Below are positions 30,690 to 38,594 of a DNA stretch of 64,000 nucleotides, piece after piece (the stretch's first letter is position 1; each line of letters starts with the position of its first letter). Origin of the DNA: Mesorhizobium australicum WSM2073 (GTDB taxonomy: Bacteria > Pseudomonadota > Alphaproteobacteria > Rhizobiales > Rhizobiaceae). Both the position numbers and the translations under genes were made by a program. The stretch is taken from assembly GCF_000230995.2 (NCBI RefSeq), contig NC_019973.1:2432001-2496000 (forward strand), given 5' to 3'. The notes below the pieces were generated by a model that ran no database searches, had not been told where the DNA came from, and was given only the letters and a program-made list of their open reading frames with translations.

Positions 30690-31508
30690 ATGACGATCGC
30701 GCAGAAGACCCTTGAAACCAGTCACGGCAGGATCGCCGTTCGCGAGACCGGCGGCAAAGGCACCGCCGTCCTGCTGATCCACGGCAATTCGTCTTCCGGT
30801 GCCGTTTTCCGCAACCAGCTCGAGAGCCCGCTGGGCGAGCGCTACCACATGATCGCCCCCGATCTGCCGGGCCACGGCGCTTCCGGCAACGCGATCGATC
30901 CGGACCGCTCCTACAGTATGGAAGGCTATGCCGATGCGATGACCGAAGTGCTCGGCCTGCTCGGTATCGACAAGGGCATCGTCTTCGGCTGGTCGCTCGG
31001 CGGTCATATCGGGCTGGAGATGATCGACCGTTATCCTGGCCTGCTTGGCCTGATGATATCGGGCACTCCGCCTGTAGCGCCCGAGGAGGTCGGCAACGGC
31101 TTCAAGTCGAGTCCGCATATGCATCTTGCCGGACAAGAGGCCTTCACCGCCGCTGATGTCGAGGCCTATGCGCGCAGCACTTGCGGGGAACCGTTCGAAC
31201 CGTTCCTCCTCGACACGGTGGCGCGCACCGACGGGCGGGCGCGGCGCCTGATGTTCGAGAAATTCGCGGCCGGCACAGGCCGCAACCAGCGCGAGATCGT
31301 CGCCGGCAAGACGCCTCCGATAGCCGTTCTCAATGGCATCGACGAGCCTTTCGTGAACACCGATTTTGTCTCAGCGGTCAAGTTCTCCAACCTGTGGGAA
31401 GGCAAGGCGCATCTGCTCGACAAATCGGGCCATGCGCCGTTCTGGGATTCTCCCGGCCGCTTCAACCCGATCTTCGCCCGCTTCCTGGAAAGCGTGGATC
31501 AGGCATAG
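30690..31508 (+). CDS. Alpha/beta-fold hydrolase
   Basis: This 272-residue enzyme has the oxyanion motif HGNSSSG (31-37), the nucleophile elbow GWSLGG with Ser102, and the C-terminal catalytic His in SGHAPFWDSP near residue 250. No signal peptide is seen, so it is cytoplasmic. It is divergent from the liv-type importer and likely part of the same RpiR-controlled catabolic cluster. The substrate, an ester or amide, is unknown. The ATG at 30690 follows GGAGCCAAAG. Confidence 0.85.
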   Translation: MTIAQKTLETSHGRIAVRETGGKGTAVLLIHGNSSSGAVFRNQLESPLGERYHMIAPDLPGHGASGNAIDPDRSYSMEGYADAMTEVLGLLGIDKGIVFGWSLGGHIGLEMIDRYPGLLGLMISGTPPVAPEEVGNGFKSSPHMHLAGQEAFTAADVEAYARSTCGEPFEPFLLDTVARTDGRARRLMFEKFAAGTGRNQREIVAGKTPPIAVLNGIDEPFVNTDFVSAVKFSNLWEGKAHLLDKSGHAPFWDSPGRFNPIFARFLESVDQA

Positions 31509-31680
31509 ACCCGCCGCAAGGCACCGACCAGCCGCCATCGACCAGAATGTGTCCCGCCCTGCTGGCCTCATTGCACTGACAGGAGGGGGGCGGCCGCGAC
31601 TGGGCCGTTGGCAAGGCATGCGTGTCCGGCTATGACGGCAAAGTTGCGGAGAGCAGTCAGCTTTTCCGTTGGAGTGCGAC

Positions 31681-33075
31681 ATGACCGTATTTACACGCCG
31701 CGGACTGCTGAAAACTGCCGCCGTTGCCGGTGCGAGCGGGCTCGGGCTTGCCGCCATGGGCAGGATTGGCGGCTGGGCGGCGTCCGCGCCTGAGCCAGTG
31801 GTGCTGCGGACGGCGAAAATCCAGGCGAAGCTGATGGATGTCGGCCAGACCAACAATGTGCTGACTTACGGCAAAGCGGGAATGCCGCCGGTGCTCAGGA
31901 TGAAAAAAGGCGAACCCTTCGCCGCGCGCCTCGACAACGCCATCGATGATCCGACGACCATCCACTGGCACGGCATTCGCCTGCCGAACAAGATGGATGG
32001 CGTGCCTTTCCTGGTGCAGCCTTACGTCTACACCGGCGATCATTTCGACTATGCCTTCACGCCGCCCGACGCCGGCACCTTCTGGTATCACCCGCACTGC
32101 AACACGCTGGAGCAGATGGGGCACGGCCTGACCGGCGTGATCGTGGTTGAAAACCCGAACGATCCGGAATTCGACGCCGAGTTTGTCCTCAACCTGCGCG
32201 ACTGGCGCCTTGGCGACGACGGCCAGTTCATCGACCAGTTCCGGCCGCGCGATGCCGCGAGAACCGGCACTTACGGCACGGTGCGTACCGCCAACTGGCT
32301 CGATCAGCCGCAATATGACGCGCCCGCCGGCGGGCTGGTGCGGCTGCGCATCGCCATTACCGATGTCACCCGCATCTATGCCTTTCGCGTCGACGGCGCC
32401 GAAGCGATGGTGATGGCGCTGGACGGCAATCCGGTGCCGGAGCGCTTTGCGCCCGATGCCTTGCTGCTTGGACCGGGACAGCGCATGGAACTCGCCATCC
32501 GCATGCCTGACGATGAGGGCGCGACCGTCAGCCTGCGGGACGTCAGGGGAACCAAGCCCAAGGTGCTGGCGACGCTGCGCGCGACGGGCAACTCGCTCAA
32601 GCGGGACGTTCGCGACGTTGCGCCGCTGGAAGTGAATCCGGTGGCGGAAGTGGATCTCGGCTCGGCCCAGCATATCTCCCTGTCGCTCAGCGCCACGGCG
32701 GAGAACGTCCCGAGCGACAGCATCTGCGGTTCGCTCGGCTACAGTTTCTGGGCGATCAACAAGGTGCCGTGGCCGGGCGATACGCCCGATCCAACCGCGC
32801 CGCTGGCCGAATTGAAGCTCGGCAGGAGCTATGTCATCGACATGGAAAACCTGACGCCGCAATCGCATCCGATGCATTTGCACGGCATGAGCTTCAAGGT
32901 TTTGTCATCCTCGACGCGGCCGGTGCAGCCGTTGATTTCGGACACCTATCTCATCCAGCCCAATGAGAAGGTGAGCCTCGGCTTCGTCGCCGACAATCCC
33001 GGCGACTGGCTGCTGCATTGCCACATCATCGAGCACCAGAAATCGGGCATGACGAGTTACGTCAGAGTGGTCTGA
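31681..33075 (+). CDS. Tat-exported multicopper oxidase
   Basis: This 464-residue protein begins with a twin-arginine signal (TRRGLLK at residues 5-11, followed by AAVAGASGLGLAAMG). All four copper motifs are present: HWHG, WYHPHC, HPMHLHG and HCHIIEHQKSGM, so types 1, 2 and 3 sites should be complete. Enzymes of this group act in the periplasm on metals or phenols, including copper tolerance and laccase-like activity. GGAG at 31671-31674 supports the ATG at 31681. No copper resistance genes flank it. Confidence 0.88.
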   Translation: MTVFTRRGLLKTAAVAGASGLGLAAMGRIGGWAASAPEPVVLRTAKIQAKLMDVGQTNNVLTYGKAGMPPVLRMKKGEPFAARLDNAIDDPTTIHWHGIRLPNKMDGVPFLVQPYVYTGDHFDYAFTPPDAGTFWYHPHCNTLEQMGHGLTGVIVVENPNDPEFDAEFVLNLRDWRLGDDGQFIDQFRPRDAARTGTYGTVRTANWLDQPQYDAPAGGLVRLRIAITDVTRIYAFRVDGAEAMVMALDGNPVPERFAPDALLLGPGQRMELAIRMPDDEGATVSLRDVRGTKPKVLATLRATGNSLKRDVRDVAPLEVNPVAEVDLGSAQHISLSLSATAENVPSDSICGSLGYSFWAINKVPWPGDTPDPTAPLAELKLGRSYVIDMENLTPQSHPMHLHGMSFKVLSSSTRPVQPLISDTYLIQPNEKVSLGFVADNPGDWLLHCHIIEHQKSGMTSYVRVV

Positions 33076-33108
33076 GCCAAGCCCACCGAAGGCCGCATTG
33101 TCCGCGAC

Positions 33109-33396
33109 CTACTTGCGCAGTTGCGCCTCGATCTCGTCGAGCACCTTGTCCTTGCCGATGCCGGTGAGGAAGGCGAGGCCCTTGATGACCGGCTTGGTCA
33201 CCGAAGCCGAGATCGGCGTGGTGGCGACGATGAAGTCGACGCTGTCGGCGAGCCCCGGCACTTCGGTTGCCTTGGCCTGCTGAGCGTTGAAGGTAAGGCC
33301 GCGCATCTTCATCGCCTCGGTGACGGCGACGTTGACCGCCGTCGAGGTGGCGATGCCGGTGCCGCAGGCAAAGAGAATTGTCTTCTGTCTGGCCAT
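33109..33396 (-). CDS. gatB: PTS galactitol-type EIIB component
   Basis: This 95-residue cytoplasmic phosphocarrier has the IIB P-loop FACGTGIATSTA with phosphorylatable Cys11 and the short alpha/beta fold of GatB. It would pass phosphate from IIA to the sugar in IIC. The ATG at 33396 follows AAGGGAAAG. It is the last gene of the leftward IIC-IIA-IIB set. No EI or HPr gene is present here, so phosphate must come from elsewhere in the genome. Confidence 0.87.
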   Translation of the reverse strand: MARQKTILFACGTGIATSTAVNVAVTEAMKMRGLTFNAQQAKATEVPGLADSVDFIVATTPISASVTKPVIKGLAFLTGIGKDKVLDEIEAQLRK

Positions 33397-33415
33397 CTTT
33401 GCTTTCCCTTGATTA

Positions 33416-33877
33416 TCAGCCGAGCACGGTGCGCACGTCGTCAAGCGTCCTGGCCGACCTCAAGCCGTCCAATGCATCTGGATTCTGGATCGTTGCCATG
33501 ACGGACTGCAGCGCTTCAATCTGCTTGTCCTTGTCATTGATCGCAAGCAGGAAGACGAAACCCACCGGCAGCTTCTCGTCGGGGTCTTCCATGTTGGCGA
33601 AGATCACCGGCTTTCTCAGCGTGCCCATTGCGATGCCGGGCTTCAGCACATGCTCGGGATCGGTGTGGGGCACCGCGACATTGTCGGCGCGTTCCAGCGG
33701 CAATCCTGTCGGGATGGTCATTTCGCGGCGCACGACCGCGTCGGCATAGGAGCTCTTGACATAGCCAAGGGCCTCGAGCCGTCCCGCCAGGACGCGGATG
33801 ATCTCCTCATTGGTCGACGCGTCCGACCCGAGCACGATCGCTTCGGGATCCAGAAGCTGCATGAGGGCGTCGGACAT
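33416..33877 (-). CDS. gatA: PTS EIIA component (galactitol/fructose-type)
   Basis: This 153-residue protein has the EIIA type 2 fold with the active-site histidine in NVAVPHTDPEHV (His71). It should carry phosphate from HPr to the IIB protein encoded 19 bases downstream. The start at 33877 has GGAGC upstream. It is co-directional with IIB and IIC, with 71 bases separating it from gatC. Confidence 0.87.
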   Translation of the reverse strand: MSDALMQLLDPEAIVLGSDASTNEEIIRVLAGRLEALGYVKSSYADAVVRREMTIPTGLPLERADNVAVPHTDPEHVLKPGIAMGTLRKPVIFANMEDPDEKLPVGFVFLLAINDKDKQIEALQSVMATIQNPDALDGLRSARTLDDVRTVLG

Positions 33878-33948
33878 GTCTTGCTCCGTCGATAAATCGA
33901 GCGCCCGGCGAAGGCGCACGATCGTTTCAGATGAAGGCACGCTTGCGT

Positions 33949-35355
33949 TCAGGCCGTGCCTTCGGCCGGCTCGTCCTCGGCGCCCGCCGCCCGTTCCCAG
34001 CCGAGCGGATTGCGGCGATAGAGCACGAACAGCGCCGCTATGACCACGGCGATCACGATGATGCCGATCAGCCCAAGTCCCTGGATCGCCTCGATGATCA
34101 CATAGGGTACCCACAGGAAGCCGTCGACCACCGAGGTGATCTGCAAAGCATCCGCCGGCAGTTTGAAGCCCGACGCGACGGCCGCACTGGTGAACAGCGG
34201 CGCCAGGGCGTTGGCGACATAGAAGCCGATCGCCAAGGTCACCGTGCCGATCACCACCATGCGGAACACATTGCCTTTGACCAGCGGCGCGGTCATGGCG
34301 ACGATGAACGGGATGACCGCCAGATCGGCGAACAGGATGACGCGGTTGCCCGGCAGGATCACCGACAGGATGATCGCGATCGGCACCAGGATCAGCGACG
34401 ACGAGATCGCGGCGGGATGGCCGATCAGGATCGCCGAATCGAGGCCGACGAGAAGCTCGCGATCGCCGGTGCGCTTGCGCACGAACTCCTGCGCCGCGTC
34501 GGAAACCGGGATCAGGCCCTCCATCAGGATCTTCACCATGCGCGGCAGCAGCAGCATAACCGCGGCAAGTGTCATGCCGGTGCCCAGCACCTTGGCCAGC
34601 ACCGTGCCGGGATCGCCGGCATTGTAGAAGGCGATGGCGCCGAGCACGAGGCCGATGATCAGGCCGAGCACGACCGGTTCGCCGAACACGCCGAAGCGGC
34701 GCTCGATGGTTTCGGTGTTGATGTTGATGCGGTTGATGCCGGGAATGCGGTCCATGATCCAGTTCAGGATGATGGCGATCGGCAGGATTTGCGCCGAGGC
34801 GAGATGCGGCACCGAAATGCCGGGAACGCCGTAGAATTGCTGCACCGCGCGCGCCGACCAATCGGCGAACAGCAGCGACAGCGCCGCAACCAGGGCCGCG
34901 ATGGCAATGCCGTAGGCCAGATTGTCGGTGGCGGCGACGACGAGCGAGCCGACGAAGGCGAAATGCCAGAAATTCCAGACGTCGACATTGAGCGTGCGCG
35001 TCATGCGCGTCAGCAACAGCACGATGTTGACCAGGATGCCGACCGGGATGACCCAAAGCCCGACCGAGGAGCCAAAGGCGATGGCGGCCGCCGAGGGCCA
35101 GCCGACGTCGATAATGTCGCGATGAATGCCGGTGTTGGTGACGATGGCCTTGGCGACGTCGCCGATCGACGTGAACATCAGGCCAAGCACAAGGTTGATA
35201 CCGATGAAGGCGACCCCGATGGTGACGGCGGCGCGAAAGGCCTTGCTGACCTTGGCGCCCAAAACCACGGCAATGATGAAAATGACGATCGGCAGCAGGA
35301 TTGTCGCGCCGAGCGTGTCGATGGCCCCCTTGAGGCCAGCGAGTAGAGTATCCAT
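33949..35355 (-). CDS. gatC: PTS galactitol-type EIIC permease
   Basis: This 468-residue membrane protein has about ten or more hydrophobic helices (first at LGATILLPIVIFIIAVVLGAK) and the GatC-family segments KVSKAFRAAVTIGVAFIGINLVLGLM and GDPGTVLAKVLGTGM. It should translocate and phosphorylate a polyol or sugar. Sugar-transporting PTS complexes are uncommon in Rhizobiales, most of which keep only PTS-Ntr, so this set is likely a specialised acquisition. The nearby dehydrogenase at 35694 is the best clue to the pathway. Confidence 0.88.
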   Translation of the reverse strand: MDTLLAGLKGAIDTLGATILLPIVIFIIAVVLGAKVSKAFRAAVTIGVAFIGINLVLGLMFTSIGDVAKAIVTNTGIHRDIIDVGWPSAAAIAFGSSVGLWVIPVGILVNIVLLLTRMTRTLNVDVWNFWHFAFVGSLVVAATDNLAYGIAIAALVAALSLLFADWSARAVQQFYGVPGISVPHLASAQILPIAIILNWIMDRIPGINRININTETIERRFGVFGEPVVLGLIIGLVLGAIAFYNAGDPGTVLAKVLGTGMTLAAVMLLLPRMVKILMEGLIPVSDAAQEFVRKRTGDRELLVGLDSAILIGHPAAISSSLILVPIAIILSVILPGNRVILFADLAVIPFIVAMTAPLVKGNVFRMVVIGTVTLAIGFYVANALAPLFTSAAVASGFKLPADALQITSVVDGFLWVPYVIIEAIQGLGLIGIIVIAVVIAALFVLYRRNPLGWERAAGAEDEPAEGTA

Positions 35356-35693
35356 TCTTCCTCCCCTGGAGCCCCGAGCCTAAAGCTTCGCGGTGCTCCT
35401 TTCTCTCAGCCTCTGCCGCCACCTCAGCGCAAAGGCACTCCCCAGATGCCGCGAGACGAGTGCCCCTCCGAGCGGTTGTCTCGATGAACATTTGCCTTTG
35501 TTGGCAAACGAATGTTTTATTGAGACTGTTCGCAACAATGTCAATTGGCAAGCCTTTGGGCCAATCAGCCAAGGCGACGACGCTTGTCACGGGTCATTTT
35601 CGTTGGAAATCGCCGGTCGCGAGCGGTTTTGTTGGCACAGGGGAATGGTCCCTGCTAATTCGCGTCCAGACCAAGAAGCTGTGGACATCCCGC
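35356..35693. promoter_or_regulatory. Divergent control region with nested palindromes (338 bp)
   Basis: This long gap between gatC (leftward) and the SAF-domain dehydrogenase (rightward) holds TTTGCC (35491-35496) with GGCAAA (35503-35508), flanked by AACATT (35487-35492) and AATGTT (35511-35516). TTGGCAA recurs at 35501-35507 and near 35549. Such TTGGCAAA-type dyads resemble sites of DeoR- or LacI-family sugar regulators, but no regulator gene is present in the window. I see no gene in this stretch. Confidence 0.45.
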
Positions 35694-37028
35694 ATGACCA
35701 ATGTCGCCTTGACCGGGCTTGCCCGCGATCTCGCCAGACGTGCCGCCGAGGGCCGCCCGGTGCGCATCGGCATCATCGGCTCCGGCGAAATGGGCACTGA
35801 CCTCGTCACGCAAGGCATGCTGATGCCCGGCATTGCGGTTTGCGCCGTCTCGACCCGGCGCCCGCACACCGCGCGTGACGCCATCCGCATCGCCTACGGT
35901 GACGAGGCGATGGCGGTCGAAGCCGACACCGCGTCGAAAGTCACCGCGGCGATCGAGGTTGGAAAAATAGCCATCACCTCGAACGAGATGCTGGTCACCA
36001 ACCCACTGATCGATGTCGTCATCGACGCCACCGGCAAGCCGGGCGTCGCCGCCGATTTCGACCTGATGGCGATGGAGCACGGCAAGCACCTGGTGATGAT
36101 GAATGTCGAGGCCGACGTCACCATCGGCTGTTACCTCAAGCAGCAGGCCGACCGGCTTGGCGTGGTTTATTCGGTCGGCGCCGGCGACGAGCCGTCGAGC
36201 TGCATGGAACTGATCGAGTTCGCGTCCGCACTCGGCCTTACCATCGTCTCGGCCGGCAAGGGCAAGAACAACCCGCTCAATCACAACGCGGTGCCCGACG
36301 ACTATCGCGAGGAAGCGACCCGCCGCAACATGAACCCGCGCATGCTGGTCGAGTTCGTCGACGGTTCCAAGACCATGGTCGAGATGTGCGCCATCGCCAA
36401 TGCCACCGGGCTGGTGCCCGACGTGCCCGGCATGCATGGTCCCAAGGCTGACCGCGATGACCTCGTCAAGGTGCTGATCCCGCGCGAGGATGGTGGCCTC
36501 CTGCTGAAAAAAGGCGTCGTCGACTACACCATCGGCAAGGGTGTGGCGCCCGGTGTCTTCGTCATCGTCGAGGCGACGCATCCGCGCATCATCGAACGCA
36601 TGGACGACCTGCATATCGGCCGCGGTCCCTATTACAGCCTGTTCCGGCCCTACCATCTGACCTCACTGGAGGTGCCGCTGACGGCCGCTCGCATCGTGCT
36701 GTTCGGCAAGCCCGACATGGTGCCGCTGCCGCGGCCGGTTGCCGAGGTCTGCGCCGTCGCCAAGCGCGATCTCGCCGCCGGCGAGACCTTCGATGCGATC
36801 GGCGAGACCTGCTATCGCTCCTGGACCATGACCGTCGGCGACGCGCGTTCCCAGCGCGCCGTGCCGGTCGGCCTGCTTGAGGGCGGCAAGGTGCTGAAGC
36901 CGGTCAGGAAAGGTGCACTGCTGACCACCGACAATGCAGCGCCAGACCGGACGACCAGTCTGTTCGCGCTGCGCCGCCTGCAGGACGAGATGCTGTACGG
37001 AAACAAACCCGTTGTGGCGCTGTCATGA
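35694..37028 (+). CDS. NAD(P)-binding, homoserine-dehydrogenase-like oxidoreductase with SAF domain
   Basis: This 444-residue protein starts with a Rossmann nucleotide-binding motif (IGIIGSGEMGTDLV, about residues 22-35), followed by a homoserine-dehydrogenase-like catalytic region (VVIDATGKPG, GKGKNNPLNHNAVPDDY). Its last third (from about 345, PVAEVCAVAKRDLAAGETFDAIGETCY) is a SAF-like domain, as in sugar-acid enzymes. Proteins of this architecture were often mislabelled as FlgA. Divergence from a galactitol-type PTS suggests it acts on a phosphorylated polyol or branched sugar. No strong SD is seen before the ATG at 35694, and the start is uncertain. Confidence 0.75.
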   Translation: MTNVALTGLARDLARRAAEGRPVRIGIIGSGEMGTDLVTQGMLMPGIAVCAVSTRRPHTARDAIRIAYGDEAMAVEADTASKVTAAIEVGKIAITSNEMLVTNPLIDVVIDATGKPGVAADFDLMAMEHGKHLVMMNVEADVTIGCYLKQQADRLGVVYSVGAGDEPSSCMELIEFASALGLTIVSAGKGKNNPLNHNAVPDDYREEATRRNMNPRMLVEFVDGSKTMVEMCAIANATGLVPDVPGMHGPKADRDDLVKVLIPREDGGLLLKKGVVDYTIGKGVAPGVFVIVEATHPRIIERMDDLHIGRGPYYSLFRPYHLTSLEVPLTAARIVLFGKPDMVPLPRPVAEVCAVAKRDLAAGETFDAIGETCYRSWTMTVGDARSQRAVPVGLLEGGKVLKPVRKGALLTTDNAAPDRTTSLFALRRLQDEMLYGNKPVVALS

Positions 37029-37073
37029 CAGATGCGCTATATTGTAATGGCAGATGACGCCGAGGATCGACCA

Positions 37074-37316
37074 ATGAACCTCCAGATCAGGGACCCGCGT
37101 GCACGTGAACTGGCACAGCGGCTCGCCGCCAAACGCAAGATTTCGATGACCGAGGCGGTGATCGAAGCTCTTGAGTCCGAACTGAAACGGGAAAGTGGAC
37201 GCGCTCCGTTGGCGCAGCGGCTGGCTGCCATCGCCGATGAACTCAAAGCCAGAGCTGGCCAGGGCGGCCGGCCCGTACACAAGGATGAGATCGATGAGAT
37301 GTGGGGCCACTCCTGA
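37074..37316 (+). CDS. vapB: VapB-family antitoxin
   Basis: This 80-residue protein has the N-terminal MNLQIRDPRARELAQRLAAKRKISMTEAVIEALE pattern of Rv0623-type VapB antitoxins, which form a ribbon-helix-helix-like DNA-binding dimer. Its C-terminus (DEIDEMWGHS) should wrap the toxin. GAGGA precedes the ATG at 37074. It is coupled to vapC through a TGATG overlap and would autoregulate the pair. Confidence 0.87.
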   Translation: MNLQIRDPRARELAQRLAAKRKISMTEAVIEALESELKRESGRAPLAQRLAAIADELKARAGQGGRPVHKDEIDEMWGHS

Positions 37317-37708
37317 TGTTTGTCGACACCTCGGTGGTCGTCGCAATTCTTTCGGGAGAAGGAGATGCTGGCGAGTGGAGCAACCGCATCGCGGTAGCAC
37401 CTCGCAGGATTACTTCCGCGCTGGTGGTGCTCGAAGCGGCTATGCGGCTTTCAACTATGCTGGCGGTCGAGCCGCTCGTCGCTGAAGTGGCGATAGAGGC
37501 TTTTCTTCGCGAGGCCGAAATCGAAATCGTTCCCATCGACGCCGGCGACGCCAAGCTCGCGGTCCAAGCTTTTTCAGACTATGGAAAAGGACGCGGGCAT
37601 CCCGCCCAACTCAACCTGGCCGATTGCCTGTCCTATGCTTGCGCAAAGGGCCGCGGCTCTGCTCTGCTCTACAAAGGCAACGACTTCTCGCATACCGATC
37701 TGGCCTAG
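37316..37708 (+). CDS. vapC: VapC-family PIN-domain ribonuclease toxin
   Basis: This 130-residue PIN-domain toxin carries the expected acidic residues: Asp4 (FVDTS), Glu40 (VVLEAAMR), Asp103 (NLADCLSYA) and Asp123 (KGNDFSHTDL). VapC toxins are magnesium-dependent RNases, often of tRNA or rRNA. The start overlaps the antitoxin stop by one base (TGATG at 37314-37318). It converges with proC, leaving only ten bases between them. Confidence 0.88.
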   Translation: MFVDTSVVVAILSGEGDAGEWSNRIAVAPRRITSALVVLEAAMRLSTMLAVEPLVAEVAIEAFLREAEIEIVPIDAGDAKLAVQAFSDYGKGRGHPAQLNLADCLSYACAKGRGSALLYKGNDFSHTDLA

Positions 37709-37718
37709 GGAGTCTGCT

Positions 37719-38534
37719 CTATTTCCCTAGTTCGATCGACCGCAGCCGCGCCGCTTCCACCGCTTGCGTAAGGAGATTGGTCAACCGGTCATCGCCCATC
37801 AGCACGCCAAGCGCCGCCGCCGTTGTGCCGTTGGGGCTGGTCACCTGCTTGCGCAGCATAGCCGGGTCCTCGCGGCTTTCGGCGGCGAGCGAGGCCGCGC
37901 CGTAGACGGTCTGCATGGCGAGCAGCCTGGCGGTCGCCGCCGGCAGGCCGGCCTTCTCTGCGGCCACCGTCAGCGCCTCGATGAAATGGAAGATATAGGC
38001 CGGACCCGATCCGGACACGGCGGTCACCGCATCCATAAGGCCCTCGTCGTCGATAGTGGCCACTTCGCCGCTGGCCGACAGAAGGTCGGCGACGAAGCGC
38101 TTGGCGTCGGCGGAAACCAGGGGATTGGAAAACACCACCATCATGCCCTTGCCGATGGCCGCCGGCGTGTTGGGCATGCACCGCACAACGGGGGCGCGGT
38201 TGCCGAGGATGTCCTCGAAGGTGGCGGACGGCGTGCCGGCGGCAATGCTGACGAAAGTGGTGCGTCCATCGCCGAAGCGCTTGTACGCGGCGGTGACGTC
38301 GCGGATCACCTGAGGTTTCACCGCGATGACGACCAGATCGGGCACGGCATCCGCCGGAATGGCCCCGGCATCCGCTGCCGAGCCGCAGCCAAGAGCCACT
38401 GCGCGATCGCGCAGCTCGGCATTGGGCTCGACCACTAAAACCGCCGAGGGTGCAAGCTTGCCGGACTTCAGCCAGCCCGAGAGCATGGCGTAACCCATAT
38501 TGCCGCAACCGGCGAGAACAAGCCTGATCGTCAT
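37719..38534 (-). CDS. proC: Pyrroline-5-carboxylate reductase
   Basis: This 271-residue enzyme reduces pyrroline-5-carboxylate to proline with NAD(P)H. Motifs include the Rossmann LVLAGCGNMGYAML, VVIAVKPQ, RCMPNTPAAIGKGM and the ProC signature DAVTAVSGSGPAYIFHFIEAL and QVTSPNGTTAAAL. The ATG at 38534 has GGAGGG upstream, against a longer frame without one. Confidence 0.95.
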   Translation of the reverse strand: MTIRLVLAGCGNMGYAMLSGWLKSGKLAPSAVLVVEPNAELRDRAVALGCGSAADAGAIPADAVPDLVVIAVKPQVIRDVTAAYKRFGDGRTTFVSIAAGTPSATFEDILGNRAPVVRCMPNTPAAIGKGMMVVFSNPLVSADAKRFVADLLSASGEVATIDDEGLMDAVTAVSGSGPAYIFHFIEALTVAAEKAGLPAATARLLAMQTVYGAASLAAESREDPAMLRKQVTSPNGTTAAALGVLMGDDRLTNLLTQAVEAARLRSIELGK

Positions 38535-38594
38535 CGAGAGCCCTCCGAGGAAAGGCCATGACATAGACGCTCGCGGGTCGGTGGGGAAGCCCTC

